Made by a program: the position numbers and the translations under genes. From NCBI GenBank assembly GCA_024636215.1, contig JAGXHL010000063.1, forward strand, positions 1 to 64,000: a DNA stretch of 64,000 nucleotides, written 5' to 3'. The notes beneath the pieces were generated by a model that did no database searches, was not told where the DNA came from, and saw only the letters and a program-made list of their open reading frames with translations. Within the stretch, counting starts at the first letter, position 1; each line of letters starts with the position of its first letter. This document shows, piece after piece, positions 7,985 to 15,772 of this stretch. Origin of the DNA: Deltaproteobacteria bacterium (GTDB lineage Bacteria; Desulfobacterota; Desulfuromonadia; Desulfuromonadales; BM103).

Positions 7985-8485
7985 TTAATCTTTGACTTGC
8001 TGCGCTTGTAAATAGGTAATGAGTGTTATGCAGTCCTGGGGAGTCAGCCGACCTATCGCTCCGGTACTGTAGGACGCAACGATAATCGTCCCTTCGCGGT
8101 TGAACAGAAAGCCGGAAGCATGAATGAAAGCTTCCTGGTCCTCATAGAAAATTCCGGTCATTGACGCGGTCTCTTTCGCGTCCAGGCCATACGCAACGGG
8201 AAAAGTCAGTTGATTATCTTTTACCGTTTTTGTCGTGTCTTCAATGTTGTCTGCTGAAGCCGCCAACAGACGCACATCCAATTTTTCAAAAGCATCAACG
8301 AATTTTTGAAAATCAGCTAACTGCTGACGACAGAAGGGTCACCATCCTCCACGGTAAAGCAGAACCACGCCCCATGACCCGGTGAACTCACACGGTAGTT
8401 CAAAAGAGTAGCCAGAGATTGATTTAAAACTCATCTCGGGAAAAGTGTCTCCCGTATCCAACCTTTTTTTTTCTGTAAAAGACAT
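7985..8485 (-). CDS. Peroxiredoxin-like selenoprotein (UGA = selenocysteine 49)
   Basis: Reading from ATG 8485 gives an uninterrupted thioredoxin-fold protein of 166 residues if the single in-frame TGA at 8339-8341 is read as selenocysteine. The flanks are YRGGW-U-PFCRQQLADF, where Cys-containing relatives have RGGWCPFC, so TGA replaces exactly the catalytic cysteine of the CxxC motif. Conservation continues on both sides (VVLLYRGG before; ASADN, LTFPVAYGLDA, SGFLFNREG and STGAIGRL after). Downstream of the UGA, TCAGC-AGTTA-GCTGA forms a hairpin with G and U in the apical loop 18-20 bases from the UGA, as expected for a bacterial SECIS. It is likely a thiol-dependent peroxidase or reductase. 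The start follows GGAGCAATT. Ordinary gene calling would report only 7985-8281. Confidence 0.93.
8314..8341 (-). promoter_or_regulatory. Candidate SECIS element for the selenoprotein
   Basis: On the coding strand, a 5-bp stem (TCAGC/GCTGA) closes a five-base loop, AGTTA, 14 bases after the start of the UGA codon, with a possible extra G-U pair below. Bacterial SECIS hairpins have a short upper stem and a G-U in the loop at roughly this distance. The assignment rests on geometry only. An alternative, smaller hairpin (CTG/CAG) overlaps it. Confidence 0.6.
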
Positions 8486-8534
8486 AATTGCTCCGGTCTC
8501 GATTCAGTTTCAGGCTATGGTGCTTCAGGAAAAA

Positions 8535-9026
8535 TTATTTGTCTTTATCCTTGTCAAAGTCTTCACTCGCCTGGATAAATGCCTTTTGCAGACGGTCATA
8601 GCTGTCAGAAAAGCCCTTTTTGACTTCTTCCCAGGCGTCCTCAGAGCTATATCGCAAGCCACCAAGCCATTCAGCAAGCCCCTCGCGTTTTTCACGCAGC
8701 GCATCCAGAGTCTTGCGGGTTTGTTCTTGAGTCGCCTGACTCATATCCTGCCATTTGTTGTCTATGCTTTTCTGCATCTGGGCAATTTGTCCATCAAGCC
8801 TATCAATCTGATCTTCTGCTGCGACCAGGGCTTCATCACGTTGTTCAAGAGTGTAACTCTTCAAAATGTCATAAGTTTCCATGGCCTCTTTCTTGACATC
8901 TGAAGCCGTGGCCTTCTCGTCATTATGGTGAGCGGCCAGGCTCACAGTCACAGTGGTGAAAAACAAGACTGCAAGCGCACTGCTCAAAATGGACAAAACC
9001 TTGAAGTGTCGAATATTTTTTCTCAT
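8535..9026 (-). CDS. Exported coiled-coil stress protein (sll1863-like)
   Basis: A 163-residue protein with a signal peptide (RHFKVLSILSSALAVLFFTTVTVSLAAHH, cut near 32) followed by a long, charged alpha-helical region. The C-terminus carries SSEDAWEEVKKGFSDSYDRL, the same motif as DDAWEDMRQGVEEAWTTF in the cytoplasmic paralogue at 9168-9458. The repeated D-A-W-E-x(5)-G pattern defines the group. It is probably periplasmic. The role is unknown, but co-location with EncFtn and a peroxiredoxin suggests the envelope stress response. GGAGAT lies upstream of the ATG. Confidence 0.8.
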   Translation of the reverse strand: MRKNIRHFKVLSILSSALAVLFFTTVTVSLAAHHNDEKATASDVKKEAMETYDILKSYTLEQRDEALVAAEDQIDRLDGQIAQMQKSIDNKWQDMSQATQEQTRKTLDALREKREGLAEWLGGLRYSSEDAWEEVKKGFSDSYDRLQKAFIQASEDFDKDKDK

Positions 9027-9086
9027 GTCGAATCTCCTTATCCTGGTGCTTTACCTTCTTTATCGATCAAAACAGAAAGCTTAGCT

Positions 9087-9117
9087 CATGCCCATCCGGA
9101 AACTCCGGATGGGCATG
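9087..9117. repeat. Palindromic hairpin, 13-bp arms
   Basis: CATGCCCATCCGG and CCGGATGGGCATG are perfect inverted arms around AAACT. There is no T tract on either side, so it is not a clear terminator. A 21-base part of it recurs at 12686-12706, which makes it a dispersed repeat rather than a gene-specific site. Confidence 0.7.
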
Positions 9118-9167
9118 GCATAGCCTCTCCCTGTGGAACCAGCTCATGTTTTATTGTAGCTCATGTT

Positions 9168-9458
9168 TTAACTAAAGCGAGAGGCGGCTGATTTGACTGC
9201 AGTCGCAAAAGTGGTCCATGCTTCTTCGACCCCTTGTCTCATATCTTCCCATGCATCATCGCCTGCTTCGCGAAGGTCGTTCAGTTTGCTTTGAGCTGTG
9301 GAGCGTTTCTTTAACAGGTCTTCAATGGTTTCATAATAATCCCCTTTTACAGAAGCCTCGGCCTGCTTCGCTTTGGCTTTGAGAACATCAATTTTGGCAT
9401 TTAGCTCATCAAGCTGAGCTTTGAATTTTTCTTCATAGGCTTGTTTTTTACTCATCAC
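9168..9458 (-). CDS. Coiled-coil stress protein (sll1863-like)
   Basis: A 96-residue cytoplasmic coiled-coil with KKQAYEEKFKAQLDELNAKI at the N-terminus and a C-terminal DDAWEDMRQGVEEAWTTFATA amphipathic segment. It is the full-length member of the local family of three (7709-7915, 8535-9026 and this one). AGGAG lies before the ATG at 9458; a second ATG one codon later would fit the spacing equally well. Proteins of this type are stress-induced in cyanobacteria and common in Geobacter relatives. No enzymatic motif is visible. Confidence 0.8.
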   Translation of the reverse strand: MMSKKQAYEEKFKAQLDELNAKIDVLKAKAKQAEASVKGDYYETIEDLLKKRSTAQSKLNDLREAGDDAWEDMRQGVEEAWTTFATAVKSAASRFS

Positions 9459-9542
9459 TAAACTCCTTTGTTTCGTTCCATAAAAAAGGCAGCGTACGCT
9501 GTCTCCTGTTTATTTGTTGGTGATATGACTTTAACATGCTCC

Positions 9543-9711
9543 TAGCAGGCTGTCGGACTAGCCATGAGCCGGCTGCAAATCCGGCTGTTTGGCCCATATT
9601 TCAGCTCCTTTTTGGTCCATAGCTACAGCTATGAACCTGCAAATGAGCTAAAATCTGTTCTCAAACATCCAAATTTTCGCTTCGGCCCGTATAGTCCGAC
9701 AGACTGCCAGC
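9543..9711. mobile_element. Palindromic MITE/REP-like element
   Basis: A 169-base non-coding element that is inverted over its whole length. The outer arms GCAGGCTGTCGGACTA (9547-9562) and TAGTCCGACAGACTGC (9692-9707) match at 15 of 16 positions, and the centre is the perfect palindrome CATAGCT-AC-AGCTATG at 9618-9633. Weaker pairing joins the parts between. One arm recurs at 55017-55053. It has no coding capacity, so any movement would depend on a transposase elsewhere. Confidence 0.75.
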
Positions 9712-9737
9712 AATAACAGCTCCTTATGCCAACGTAA

Positions 9738-9914
9738 CTATGGACCGAAACTCTCTTGCATCAACTCTTTCATTGTGCGGTTGCAACATGTCATGTCCTG
9801 CTTGACCGCTTTATCTTTGGAATAGGTTGTCTTGCAGCTCTCACATATAAACCCAGATTTTTGCTGCAGCTCTTCAGTCGCCTCAGTGAATTTGTCAGAA
9901 TACTTTTCAGACAT
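9738..9914 (-). CDS. Small zinc-ribbon-like protein
   Basis: A 58-residue protein with an N-terminal charged helix and a C-terminal segment holding four cysteines (SGFICESCKTTYSKDKA and MTCCNRTM), which could bind one zinc or an iron centre. The ATG at 9914 is preferred because GAAAGGAG is 6 bases upstream; the ATG at 9920 would abut the ribosome site. No family is recognised with certainty. It is the upstream-most gene of the minus-strand stress island. Confidence 0.65.
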   Translation of the reverse strand: MSEKYSDKFTEATEELQQKSGFICESCKTTYSKDKAVKQDMTCCNRTMKELMQESFGP

Positions 9915-10062
9915 GCGCATCTCCTTTCGTGTGTCTATGGGTGCCTTCGTATATTGGTTCGTCTGTGTCCTTACTTACAATTATAGCTCTGGAAGGGTTT
10001 GCGGCTATGGGTTTTTTGCTACTCCTGATGGTGGAAAATTTCTCTTCTGTGTTTTTAGTCAA

Positions 10063-10542
10063 TCATAAATGCTTGATATTCAAAGGCATTTCAGTTTTTT
10101 CCAGCACTGTCCGCAAGGCAAAAGACGATTGTACCCGCAAGACTCCGGGCAGGCTGGTCAGCTTGTCATGCACGCGCACGTAATCGGCGTTGTTTCTGCT
10201 GATAACCCGCAGCAAATAATCAAATGCTCCCGACATCAGGTAACATTCCATCACTTCTGCGACTTTCGATACCTCAGCTTCGAAGGCCGCCAGCTTCTCA
10301 CTCTGCTGTCCGTCCAGACTGACCATGACGAAGACGTTGTCCGGTTTGCCGATTGCGCTCTGATTGATCAGCATGACATATCGATCAATGATGCCGCTCT
10401 CTTCCAGAAGCTTGACGCGTCGCAGGCATGCGGATTCAGAAAGTCCGACCTCTTCAGCCAGTTGTACGTTTGACAGCTTTCCATTCTTCTGTAACTTGTT
10501 AAGAATAGAATAATCTATGGCGTCTAAATTTATACTCAGCAT
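10063..10542 (-). CDS. Lrp/AsnC-family transcriptional regulator
   Basis: A 159-residue protein with an N-terminal winged helix-turn-helix (IDYSILNKLQKNGKLSNVQLAEEVGLSESACLRRVKLLEESGII) and a C-terminal RAM effector domain (VMECYLMSGAFDYLLRV). It is transcribed divergently from alanine dehydrogenase with 149 bases between them. This is the usual arrangement for a local Lrp-type activator or repressor that senses alanine or a related amino acid. The ATG is preceded by GGGGAAAGATT. Confidence 0.92.
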   Translation of the reverse strand: MLSINLDAIDYSILNKLQKNGKLSNVQLAEEVGLSESACLRRVKLLEESGIIDRYVMLINQSAIGKPDNVFVMVSLDGQQSEKLAAFEAEVSKVAEVMECYLMSGAFDYLLRVISRNNADYVRVHDKLTSLPGVLRVQSSFALRTVLEKTEMPLNIKHL

Positions 10543-10616
10543 AATCTTTCCCCTTATTTGAATTGTGTGAAATAATCAGTCAGTAAATATGTTTACTGCG
10601 CAATATTAGCAAGAAA

Positions 10617-10650
10617 ATGCATGTATATTGCTGATAATATGCATTATCGG
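10617..10650. promoter_or_regulatory. Candidate Lrp-type operator between lrp-like gene and ald
   Basis: GATAAT (10633-10638) and ATTATC (10643-10648) form an inverted repeat around ATGC, embedded in an AT-rich stretch where ATGCAT occurs twice, about 22 bases apart. Lrp-family proteins bind such degenerate, repeated AT-rich palindromes. Seen by eye only. Confidence 0.4.
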
Positions 10651-10691
10651 TCAGGCAATTTATCGAATTTTTATGACGAGGAGGTGTCCGT

Positions 10692-11810
10692 ATGATCATC
10701 GGTGTTCTAAAAGAGATCAAGGTGGCAGAAAACAGAGTCTGCATGACCCCTGCGGGTGTTGAGGTCCTGTGTGAGCATGGCCATGAAGTGTTGGTCGAAG
10801 CCCATGCTGGTTTGGGCAGCGGTTTCAGCGATGAAGATTATGTTGCTGCCGGAGCCATGATGCTGGCGACCGCTGAAGAGGTTTATTTTCGCTCAGATAT
10901 GGTGATGCATGTCAAAGAACCGCAACCTTCTGAATACGCTCTGATCCGTGAAGGTCAGATTGTTTTTACCTATTTTCATTTTGCAGCATCCGAGGCATTA
11001 ACCCGGGCCATGATTGACAGCGGTGCGGTCTGCATCGCCTATGAAACGATTGTTGGTGCCGACGGTAGCCTGCCACTGCTTACACCCATGAGTGAGGTCG
11101 CTGGCCGCATGGCCGCTCAGGAAGCGGCAAAGTATGCTGAACGCACCCAAGGCGGTCGAGGCATCCTGTTGGGCGGCGTCCCCGGAGTACAACCGGCGAC
11201 CGTGCTCGTGCTCGGTGGCGGTACGGTCGGTACACATGCCGCCCGGATGGCATCTGGTCTGGGTGCCAAGGTTTACCTGCTTGACACCAGCCTTGAGCGT
11301 TTGCGTCATCTTTCTGAAGTTATGCCGAAAAATTGTTTCCCGATCATGTCTTCCCCGGCGACGGTGCGGGAGTTGGTCAAGGAAGCCGATGTAGTGATTG
11401 GCGCGGTCCTCCTGCATGGAGCCAAGGCGCCTAAACTGGTGACTCGGGACATGCTGAAAACCATGAAGCCCGGCGCGGTGCTGGTGGATGTGGCGATTGA
11501 CCAGGGTGGCTGCTTTGAAACTTCCAGACCGACCACCCACAGTGAACCTACCTTTGACGTTGACGGTATTGTCCATTATTGCGTGGCCAATATGCCGGGG
11601 GCGGTCCCTTTGACATCAACCGTCGCCCTGACCAACGCAACCCTGCCTTACGCTGTAAAAATAGCGGATCAGGGTTGGCAGAACCTGGCTCTCAGCAACC
11701 CGGGCATCAGAGCCGGTCTGAATATCGTTGCGGGCAAAGTCACCTATGCCGGCGTAGCGGAAGCTTTCGGCATGGACTATACGTCGATTGACGAGTTTCT
11801 GGTGACCTGA
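10692..11810 (+). CDS. ald: Alanine dehydrogenase
   Basis: A 372-residue protein of the Ald/PntA family. It starts with MIIGVLKEIKVAENRVCMTP, has the pyruvate/substrate segment HFAASEALT, the Rossmann motif VLGGGTVGTHAARMA, and the DVAIDQGGCFETSRPTTHSEPTF block diagnostic of alanine dehydrogenases. It catalyses NAD-dependent oxidative deamination of L-alanine to pyruvate and ammonia, and the reverse. The length matches the family. AGGAGGT lies 7 bases before the ATG. It is divergent from an Lrp-type regulator, so alanine-responsive control is likely. Confidence 0.97.
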   Translation: MIIGVLKEIKVAENRVCMTPAGVEVLCEHGHEVLVEAHAGLGSGFSDEDYVAAGAMMLATAEEVYFRSDMVMHVKEPQPSEYALIREGQIVFTYFHFAASEALTRAMIDSGAVCIAYETIVGADGSLPLLTPMSEVAGRMAAQEAAKYAERTQGGRGILLGGVPGVQPATVLVLGGGTVGTHAARMASGLGAKVYLLDTSLERLRHLSEVMPKNCFPIMSSPATVRELVKEADVVIGAVLLHGAKAPKLVTRDMLKTMKPGAVLVDVAIDQGGCFETSRPTTHSEPTFDVDGIVHYCVANMPGAVPLTSTVALTNATLPYAVKIADQGWQNLALSNPGIRAGLNIVAGKVTYAGVAEAFGMDYTSIDEFLVT

Positions 11811-11910
11811 TTGGTTCGTCCTTGTCCTTACGAGAAACCCTGATCCTGTAAGCAGGTATTTGCGGTGCTAAAGCTCTTGTCTAACGGGATTGTTCCTGAT
11901 GATTAATAAA

Positions 11911-11938
11911 AAGGCCTGCTTCTTTTGAAGCAGGCCTC
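11911..11938 (-). terminator. Intrinsic terminator for the minus-strand lipoprotein gene
   Basis: AGGCCTGCTTC and GAAGCAGGCCT pair around TTTT. On the minus strand the stem is followed by TTTTTATTAAT, so it best serves the gene ending at 11969. It may also stop plus-strand ald transcripts. Confidence 0.8.
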
Positions 11939-11968
11939 AGTCTTATTGGTCGTGTCTTTATGAGAGGG

Positions 11969-12374
11969 TTACAGGTCTTTGTCTGTTGCAATCTGTCCTG
12001 CCGAAGCTGTCAGCTGCGGAGGTTCAGCCAGTAACGCGAAATCATAAACATCTCTGAGTTTTTTGGTGAAGATGGTTCCTAACCAGAGCGGGCTCCAGAC
12101 AGCACCGGCTGCGACCCAGCTGTTTCGTGCCTTGGTGTCCACCTCATCGGCAACAACGACAAGCTCGACAGGGTTGTAGCCCTGCTTGGTGATCTTGACG
12201 TCATGGCTCTCGGTCTTGCTCAATTTATAATTGAAGGCGCACGGTGTTACGCCGATTTCTTCACCATCGATAAACACCTGGGCGCCGGGGGGGGGTGGAG
12301 ACAAACGCCGCCTGTTGCGCGCAGGCACTGGTGAATATTGCAAGCAGTACGATGATGATCAGTTTATGCAGCAT
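11969..12374 (-). pseudogene. PEGA-domain lipoprotein interrupted by a frameshift in a C9 run
   Basis: From ATG 12374 the frame gives a lipoprotein signal peptide, MLHKLIIIVLLAIFTSACAQ, with a lipobox cysteine, then AAFVSTPP, after which it runs out of frame. The +1-shifted frame continues as PGAQVFIDGEEIGVTPC, a PEGA-type surface repeat, and on to the stop at 11969. The junction is a run of nine C on the coding strand (nine G at 12287-12295). Eight would restore one 134-residue protein. It could be a sequencing or assembly error, a recent mutation or phase variation. The C-terminal part has a short hydrophobic stretch (WVAAGAVWSPLWLGTIF). Confidence 0.8.
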
Positions 12375-12826
12375 GGCAGGTCCTTTTTTTACCTCGAGAA
12401 AAATCAAATACTCATCAATTGAATAACACGTGAGAAGGAGCAAGTGATATGCCAATAATGGCTACTTTTACTTTAATGTTGACCATAATGATCTTTTTTA
12501 ATTGATGGCTTTGCTGGAAGACTAAGTATTCCGGAAATTTAGGCGAAAGATTAAAAAGGTGAAATCTCTCTTATTTTCCGAGCGTTTGAAGGCATTATCA
12601 TGAGGTTGTATCCTTTACTGTAGTATTTAAGCCATAGTTGCTGATGTAGAATATCCACAGTCTTCAGTACGGTTTTTCCAAAGAGTGCCCATCCGGAAAC
12701 TCCGGAACAGTTGCTATGGCGATCAACCTCTTGACGTGTTAATATGCCCGTCATTTCAAAGATCAGGGTAGCAACGAAGGACTGACATTCAGAGATGAAC
12801 AGCTAAAGATTTAAGGAGATTGAGTC
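12375..12826. other. Intergenic region with a partial dispersed repeat
   Basis: No convincing gene. Bases 12686-12706 repeat 21 bases of the hairpin at 9087-9117, but with the second arm interrupted. Open frames here lack ribosome sites and recognisable sequence. Confidence 0.5.
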
Positions 12827-13576
12827 ATGACATGGTTCGGCAAGATAATGGGAGGAAGCGTCGGCTTCATGCTCGGCGGACCGATCGGAGCCCTAATTGG
12901 CGTATCCCTCGGGCATGCCCTGATCGACGACAAAACCCGGGCTGGTTATGCCGAACAAGGGAGATTGACCGGTCAGGAGCAGCGCCAGGCAGTATTCTTC
13001 ACGGCCATTTTTGCCATGCTTGGCAAAATGGCTAAAGCTGACGGTCGTGTTTGCGAGCATGAAATTGGTGTCGTGCGTACTTTTATGCGTGACAAGTTGC
13101 GTCTCGATCCGGTTACGCAGAAATTCGCGATGGGGGTCTTTAACGAAGCAAAAGATAATAATACCCCTTTTGAAGATTATGCCCGTCAGTTCGGCCAGGT
13201 TTTTCAGAGGGAACCGCAGCTGCGCACAATGTTCTTTGAAATGCTCTTCAGCGTGGCTTTGGCGGACGGTGTCCTGCACCCGGCCGAGGAGAAGATTCTG
13301 CGTTCCGCGCCTTCTCTGCTTGGTCTGCAAAGCAATGCCTACGAGATGGTCAAAAGACAGTTTGTGAGCGATCTCTCCCATTACTATGCCGTCCTTGGCC
13401 TGGAAAACGGTGCTGACGCGAGCGCGGTAAAAAAAGCATATCGTAAGCTGGTCAGCGAATATCATCCGGACAAGGTGGTTTCCAAGGGCTTGCCCGAGGA
13501 TTTCATCAAGTTTGCCGAAGAAAAGTTTCGCGAAATTAACGAGGCCTACGAAGCGATTCAGAAAGCAAAAAAATGA
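12827..13576 (+). CDS. TerB-DnaJ (DjlA-like) co-chaperone
   Basis: A 249-residue protein with a glycine-rich hydrophobic N-terminus (GGSVGFMLGGPIGALIGVSLG), a TerB-like acidic helical domain at about 55-170 (MAKADGRVCEHEI and VALADGVLHPAEEKIL) and a C-terminal J domain at 185-247 with H213-P-D215. This is the DjlA domain order, although the N-terminal segment is not a typical membrane anchor. J domains stimulate DnaK ATPase activity; the client is unknown. AAGGAG precedes the ATG. Confidence 0.9.
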   Translation: MTWFGKIMGGSVGFMLGGPIGALIGVSLGHALIDDKTRAGYAEQGRLTGQEQRQAVFFTAIFAMLGKMAKADGRVCEHEIGVVRTFMRDKLRLDPVTQKFAMGVFNEAKDNNTPFEDYARQFGQVFQREPQLRTMFFEMLFSVALADGVLHPAEEKILRSAPSLLGLQSNAYEMVKRQFVSDLSHYYAVLGLENGADASAVKKAYRKLVSEYHPDKVVSKGLPEDFIKFAEEKFREINEAYEAIQKAKK

Positions 13577-13652
13577 TCACGGGTACAAGGAGAGCTAAGG
13601 AAGCCCCTTTCACCCTTAACCCTTACCCTATGGCCTGTAACCTGGAGTCTCT

Positions 13653-14219
13653 ATGACTTACGGAATCACCCGGCAAGATGCTTTAGCGCTGGTCAAACAA
13701 CATGTCAAAAGTCCCAATATGCTCAATCATTGCCTGGCCGCAGAGGCTGTTATGAGGGCTCTGGCGGGACAGGTTGGCGAAGATCCTGATAAATGGGGTC
13801 TGGCCGGACTGCTTCACGACCTGGATGCCGAATCGCATACGGATCTGCATGTGCACACCCGTGAAACGGCACGCATCCTCGCAGAGAAAGGTATCGATGC
13901 AGAGATCATCGAGGCCATACGTTTACATAACGAACAGGCTCATCCGGGGGAGAGGCGCAGTACGCAATTTCAGCATTTGCTGGCAGCCGGGGAGACGATC
14001 ACCGGTTTGATTGTTGCGACTGCGCTGGTTTACCCTGACAAGAAGTTGACCAGTGTCAAACCGAAATCGGTTCGCAAACGCATTAAAGAAAAAGCTTTTG
14101 CCGCTGGAGCAAATCGCGACATTATCCGCGAGTGCGAGCTCGGAGGGATTCCTCTCGCAGACTTCTGCGATATCTCGCTTCTGGCCATGCAGGGGATAGA
14201 TGCTGAGCTGGGCTTGTAA
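13653..14219 (+). CDS. HD-domain (HDIG) metal-dependent phosphohydrolase
   Basis: A 188-residue protein with LLHDLDAESHTDLHVHTRETARIL, carrying the HD pair and downstream histidines, and AIRLHNE further on. Such single-domain HDIG proteins (YqeK/uncharacterised HDIG family) hydrolyse nucleotides or phosphate esters, and the substrate cannot be told from sequence. It is 76 bases after the DjlA-like gene on the same strand and may share its transcript. Confidence 0.8.
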   Translation: MTYGITRQDALALVKQHVKSPNMLNHCLAAEAVMRALAGQVGEDPDKWGLAGLLHDLDAESHTDLHVHTRETARILAEKGIDAEIIEAIRLHNEQAHPGERRSTQFQHLLAAGETITGLIVATALVYPDKKLTSVKPKSVRKRIKEKAFAAGANRDIIRECELGGIPLADFCDISLLAMQGIDAELGL

Positions 14220-14245
14220 GCTTTGGCATCATGATTCAGAATGTA

Positions 14246-14281
14246 GTGAGGAGTGAGGAGTGAGGAGTGAGGAGTGAGGAA
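14246..14281. repeat. Heptanucleotide tandem repeat
   Basis: GTGAGGA is repeated about five times in a row just before AGCTTATC, between the HD gene and the BI-1-like gene. A related GAATGAGGAGTGAGG string occurs at 44274-44288. Short tandem repeats of this sort vary in length between strains. Confidence 0.75.
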
Positions 14282-14410
14282 GCTTATCCGAATCTTATTT
14301 GAACAGCCAGACTCTTTTATTCCACAGCAACCAACACAGCAAGACCAATGTATGCAATGTCTTTGAGTTAATTTTAACGCTTCAAACTAATAGAGATTAA
14401 AGAGGAGAAT

Positions 14411-15139
14411 ATGCGCACGTCCAACCCCATGATGAAAGAAAGCACTTTTACCCGGGCCATTGCAGGAGCCGAAACCATGACCCTGCAGGGAGCGGTGAAT
14501 AAAACCGTTGCCCTGCTCGCGCTTGTCGTAATCGGCGCCGGTTACTCCTGGAACCTGTTTTATAACCAGGGTCCTGCAGCGGTGCAACCCTGGATGATTG
14601 GCGGGGTCATCGGCAGCTTAGTGTTTGCCATGATCACCATCTTCAAAGCACACTGGGCACCGAAGACAGCACCAATTTATGCTGTCCTGGAAGGTCTGGC
14701 CCTGGGCGGAATCTCGGCATTCTTTGAAAGCCGCTTCCCGGGTATTGTAATTCAGGCTGTAGGACTCACCTTCGGCACCCTCTTCGCTCTCTTGCTGGCC
14801 TACAAAACCGGCCTGATCCGAGCGACGGAAAATTTCAAACTCGGTGTGTTTGCCGCGACCGGCGGTATCGCTGTGGTTTATCTGATCAGTCTGATCGGCG
14901 GTATGTTCGGCTGGAACATGCCTGTGATCCACGAGTCCGGGCCGATGGGAATTCTTTTCAGCCTTTTCGTGGTCGTGGTTGCCGCATTGAATCTTGTCCT
15001 TGATTTTGATTTTATCGAGCGGGGCAACGGCGTCGCCCCACGCTACATGGAGTGGTATGCGGCTTTTGGTCTGGTTGTCACACTCGCCTGGCTTTATCTT
15101 GAGCTATTGAGGTTGTTGTCCAAGCTGCGCGAGCGCTAA
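14411..15139 (+). CDS. Bax inhibitor-1/YccA-like membrane protein
   Basis: A 242-residue protein with seven predicted membrane helices after a short cytoplasmic head (MRTSNPMMKESTF). It belongs to the BI-1-like family close to YetJ/YbhL-type proteins, with FDFIERG and YMEWYAAFGLVVTLAWLYLE near the end. Relatives are pH-sensitive calcium leak channels or interact with membrane proteases. AGAGGAG lies before the ATG. It is a single-gene unit closed by the terminator at 15181. Confidence 0.88.
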   Translation: MRTSNPMMKESTFTRAIAGAETMTLQGAVNKTVALLALVVIGAGYSWNLFYNQGPAAVQPWMIGGVIGSLVFAMITIFKAHWAPKTAPIYAVLEGLALGGISAFFESRFPGIVIQAVGLTFGTLFALLLAYKTGLIRATENFKLGVFAATGGIAVVYLISLIGGMFGWNMPVIHESGPMGILFSLFVVVVAALNLVLDFDFIERGNGVAPRYMEWYAAFGLVVTLAWLYLELLRLLSKLRER

Positions 15140-15180
15140 GCGGGTTCAAGCAGACTGCAAGCATTTGCGCAAAATCGAAA

Positions 15181-15212
15181 AAGCGGGGGCAGATATATTC
15201 TGCCCCCGCTTT
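15181..15212 (+). terminator. Intrinsic terminator after the BI-1-like gene
   Basis: AAGCGGGGGCAG and CTGCCCCCGCTT pair around ATATATT; the T tract is short. Confidence 0.8.
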
Positions 15213-15249
15213 GTCCTGATCGCTAAATGAAATGAGTTCTGTTTGTTGA

Positions 15250-15480
15250 TTAATGGATGGTCGCCGTCAGGGCTTCGATTTCGCTTTCGAGAAGATAACG
15301 CGTTTCAGCGGTAAATAGTTCCCCCATCAAGGCCACGAACTCAGTTGATTCGACTATGGCAAAACGCTGTTCAATTGGCATTTGTCGCCATAGCTCCTGG
15401 TCTTCGAGCAGGGCGACAATCTGCCGACGTTCAAAGATCAGGTCCTGCAGGTATAAAAAATCGACAGGTCTCTTCTCCAT
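15250..15480 (-). CDS. Small hypothetical protein
   Basis: A 76-residue, acidic, probably helical protein (MEKRPVDFLYLQDLIF... ending LTATIH). AGGAGG lies 4 bases before the ATG at 15480, a strong ribosome site that decides the start; a longer frame to 15582 has none. No motif, signal peptide or membrane segment. Function unknown. Confidence 0.65.
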   Translation of the reverse strand: MEKRPVDFLYLQDLIFERRQIVALLEDQELWRQMPIEQRFAIVESTEFVALMGELFTAETRYLLESEIEALTATIH

Positions 15481-15772
15481 GCTATCCTCCTGACATAGTA
15501 GGGTCTTTTCCATCGGAGACGCTAAAATAGGACTGCCCTGATTACTTAAGCAAAAGTTGTTCCTTCTTTTATTGTGTTGCAACGAATAACGACTTTGATG
15601 TCGATATTGTGTGGAATACCAGAATTACTAAGTGGTTATCCTATCGTTGTGCATGTTACCTGAGGCGGTCAACTCCAGAGAGGGGCGCAAATCTGCCCAA
15701 ATTCGGCGCGAGTTGCGCAAAATATGCATGCAAATTGCTATTAACGCTCCTTGCGGCTTGTCTCAAAAAATC

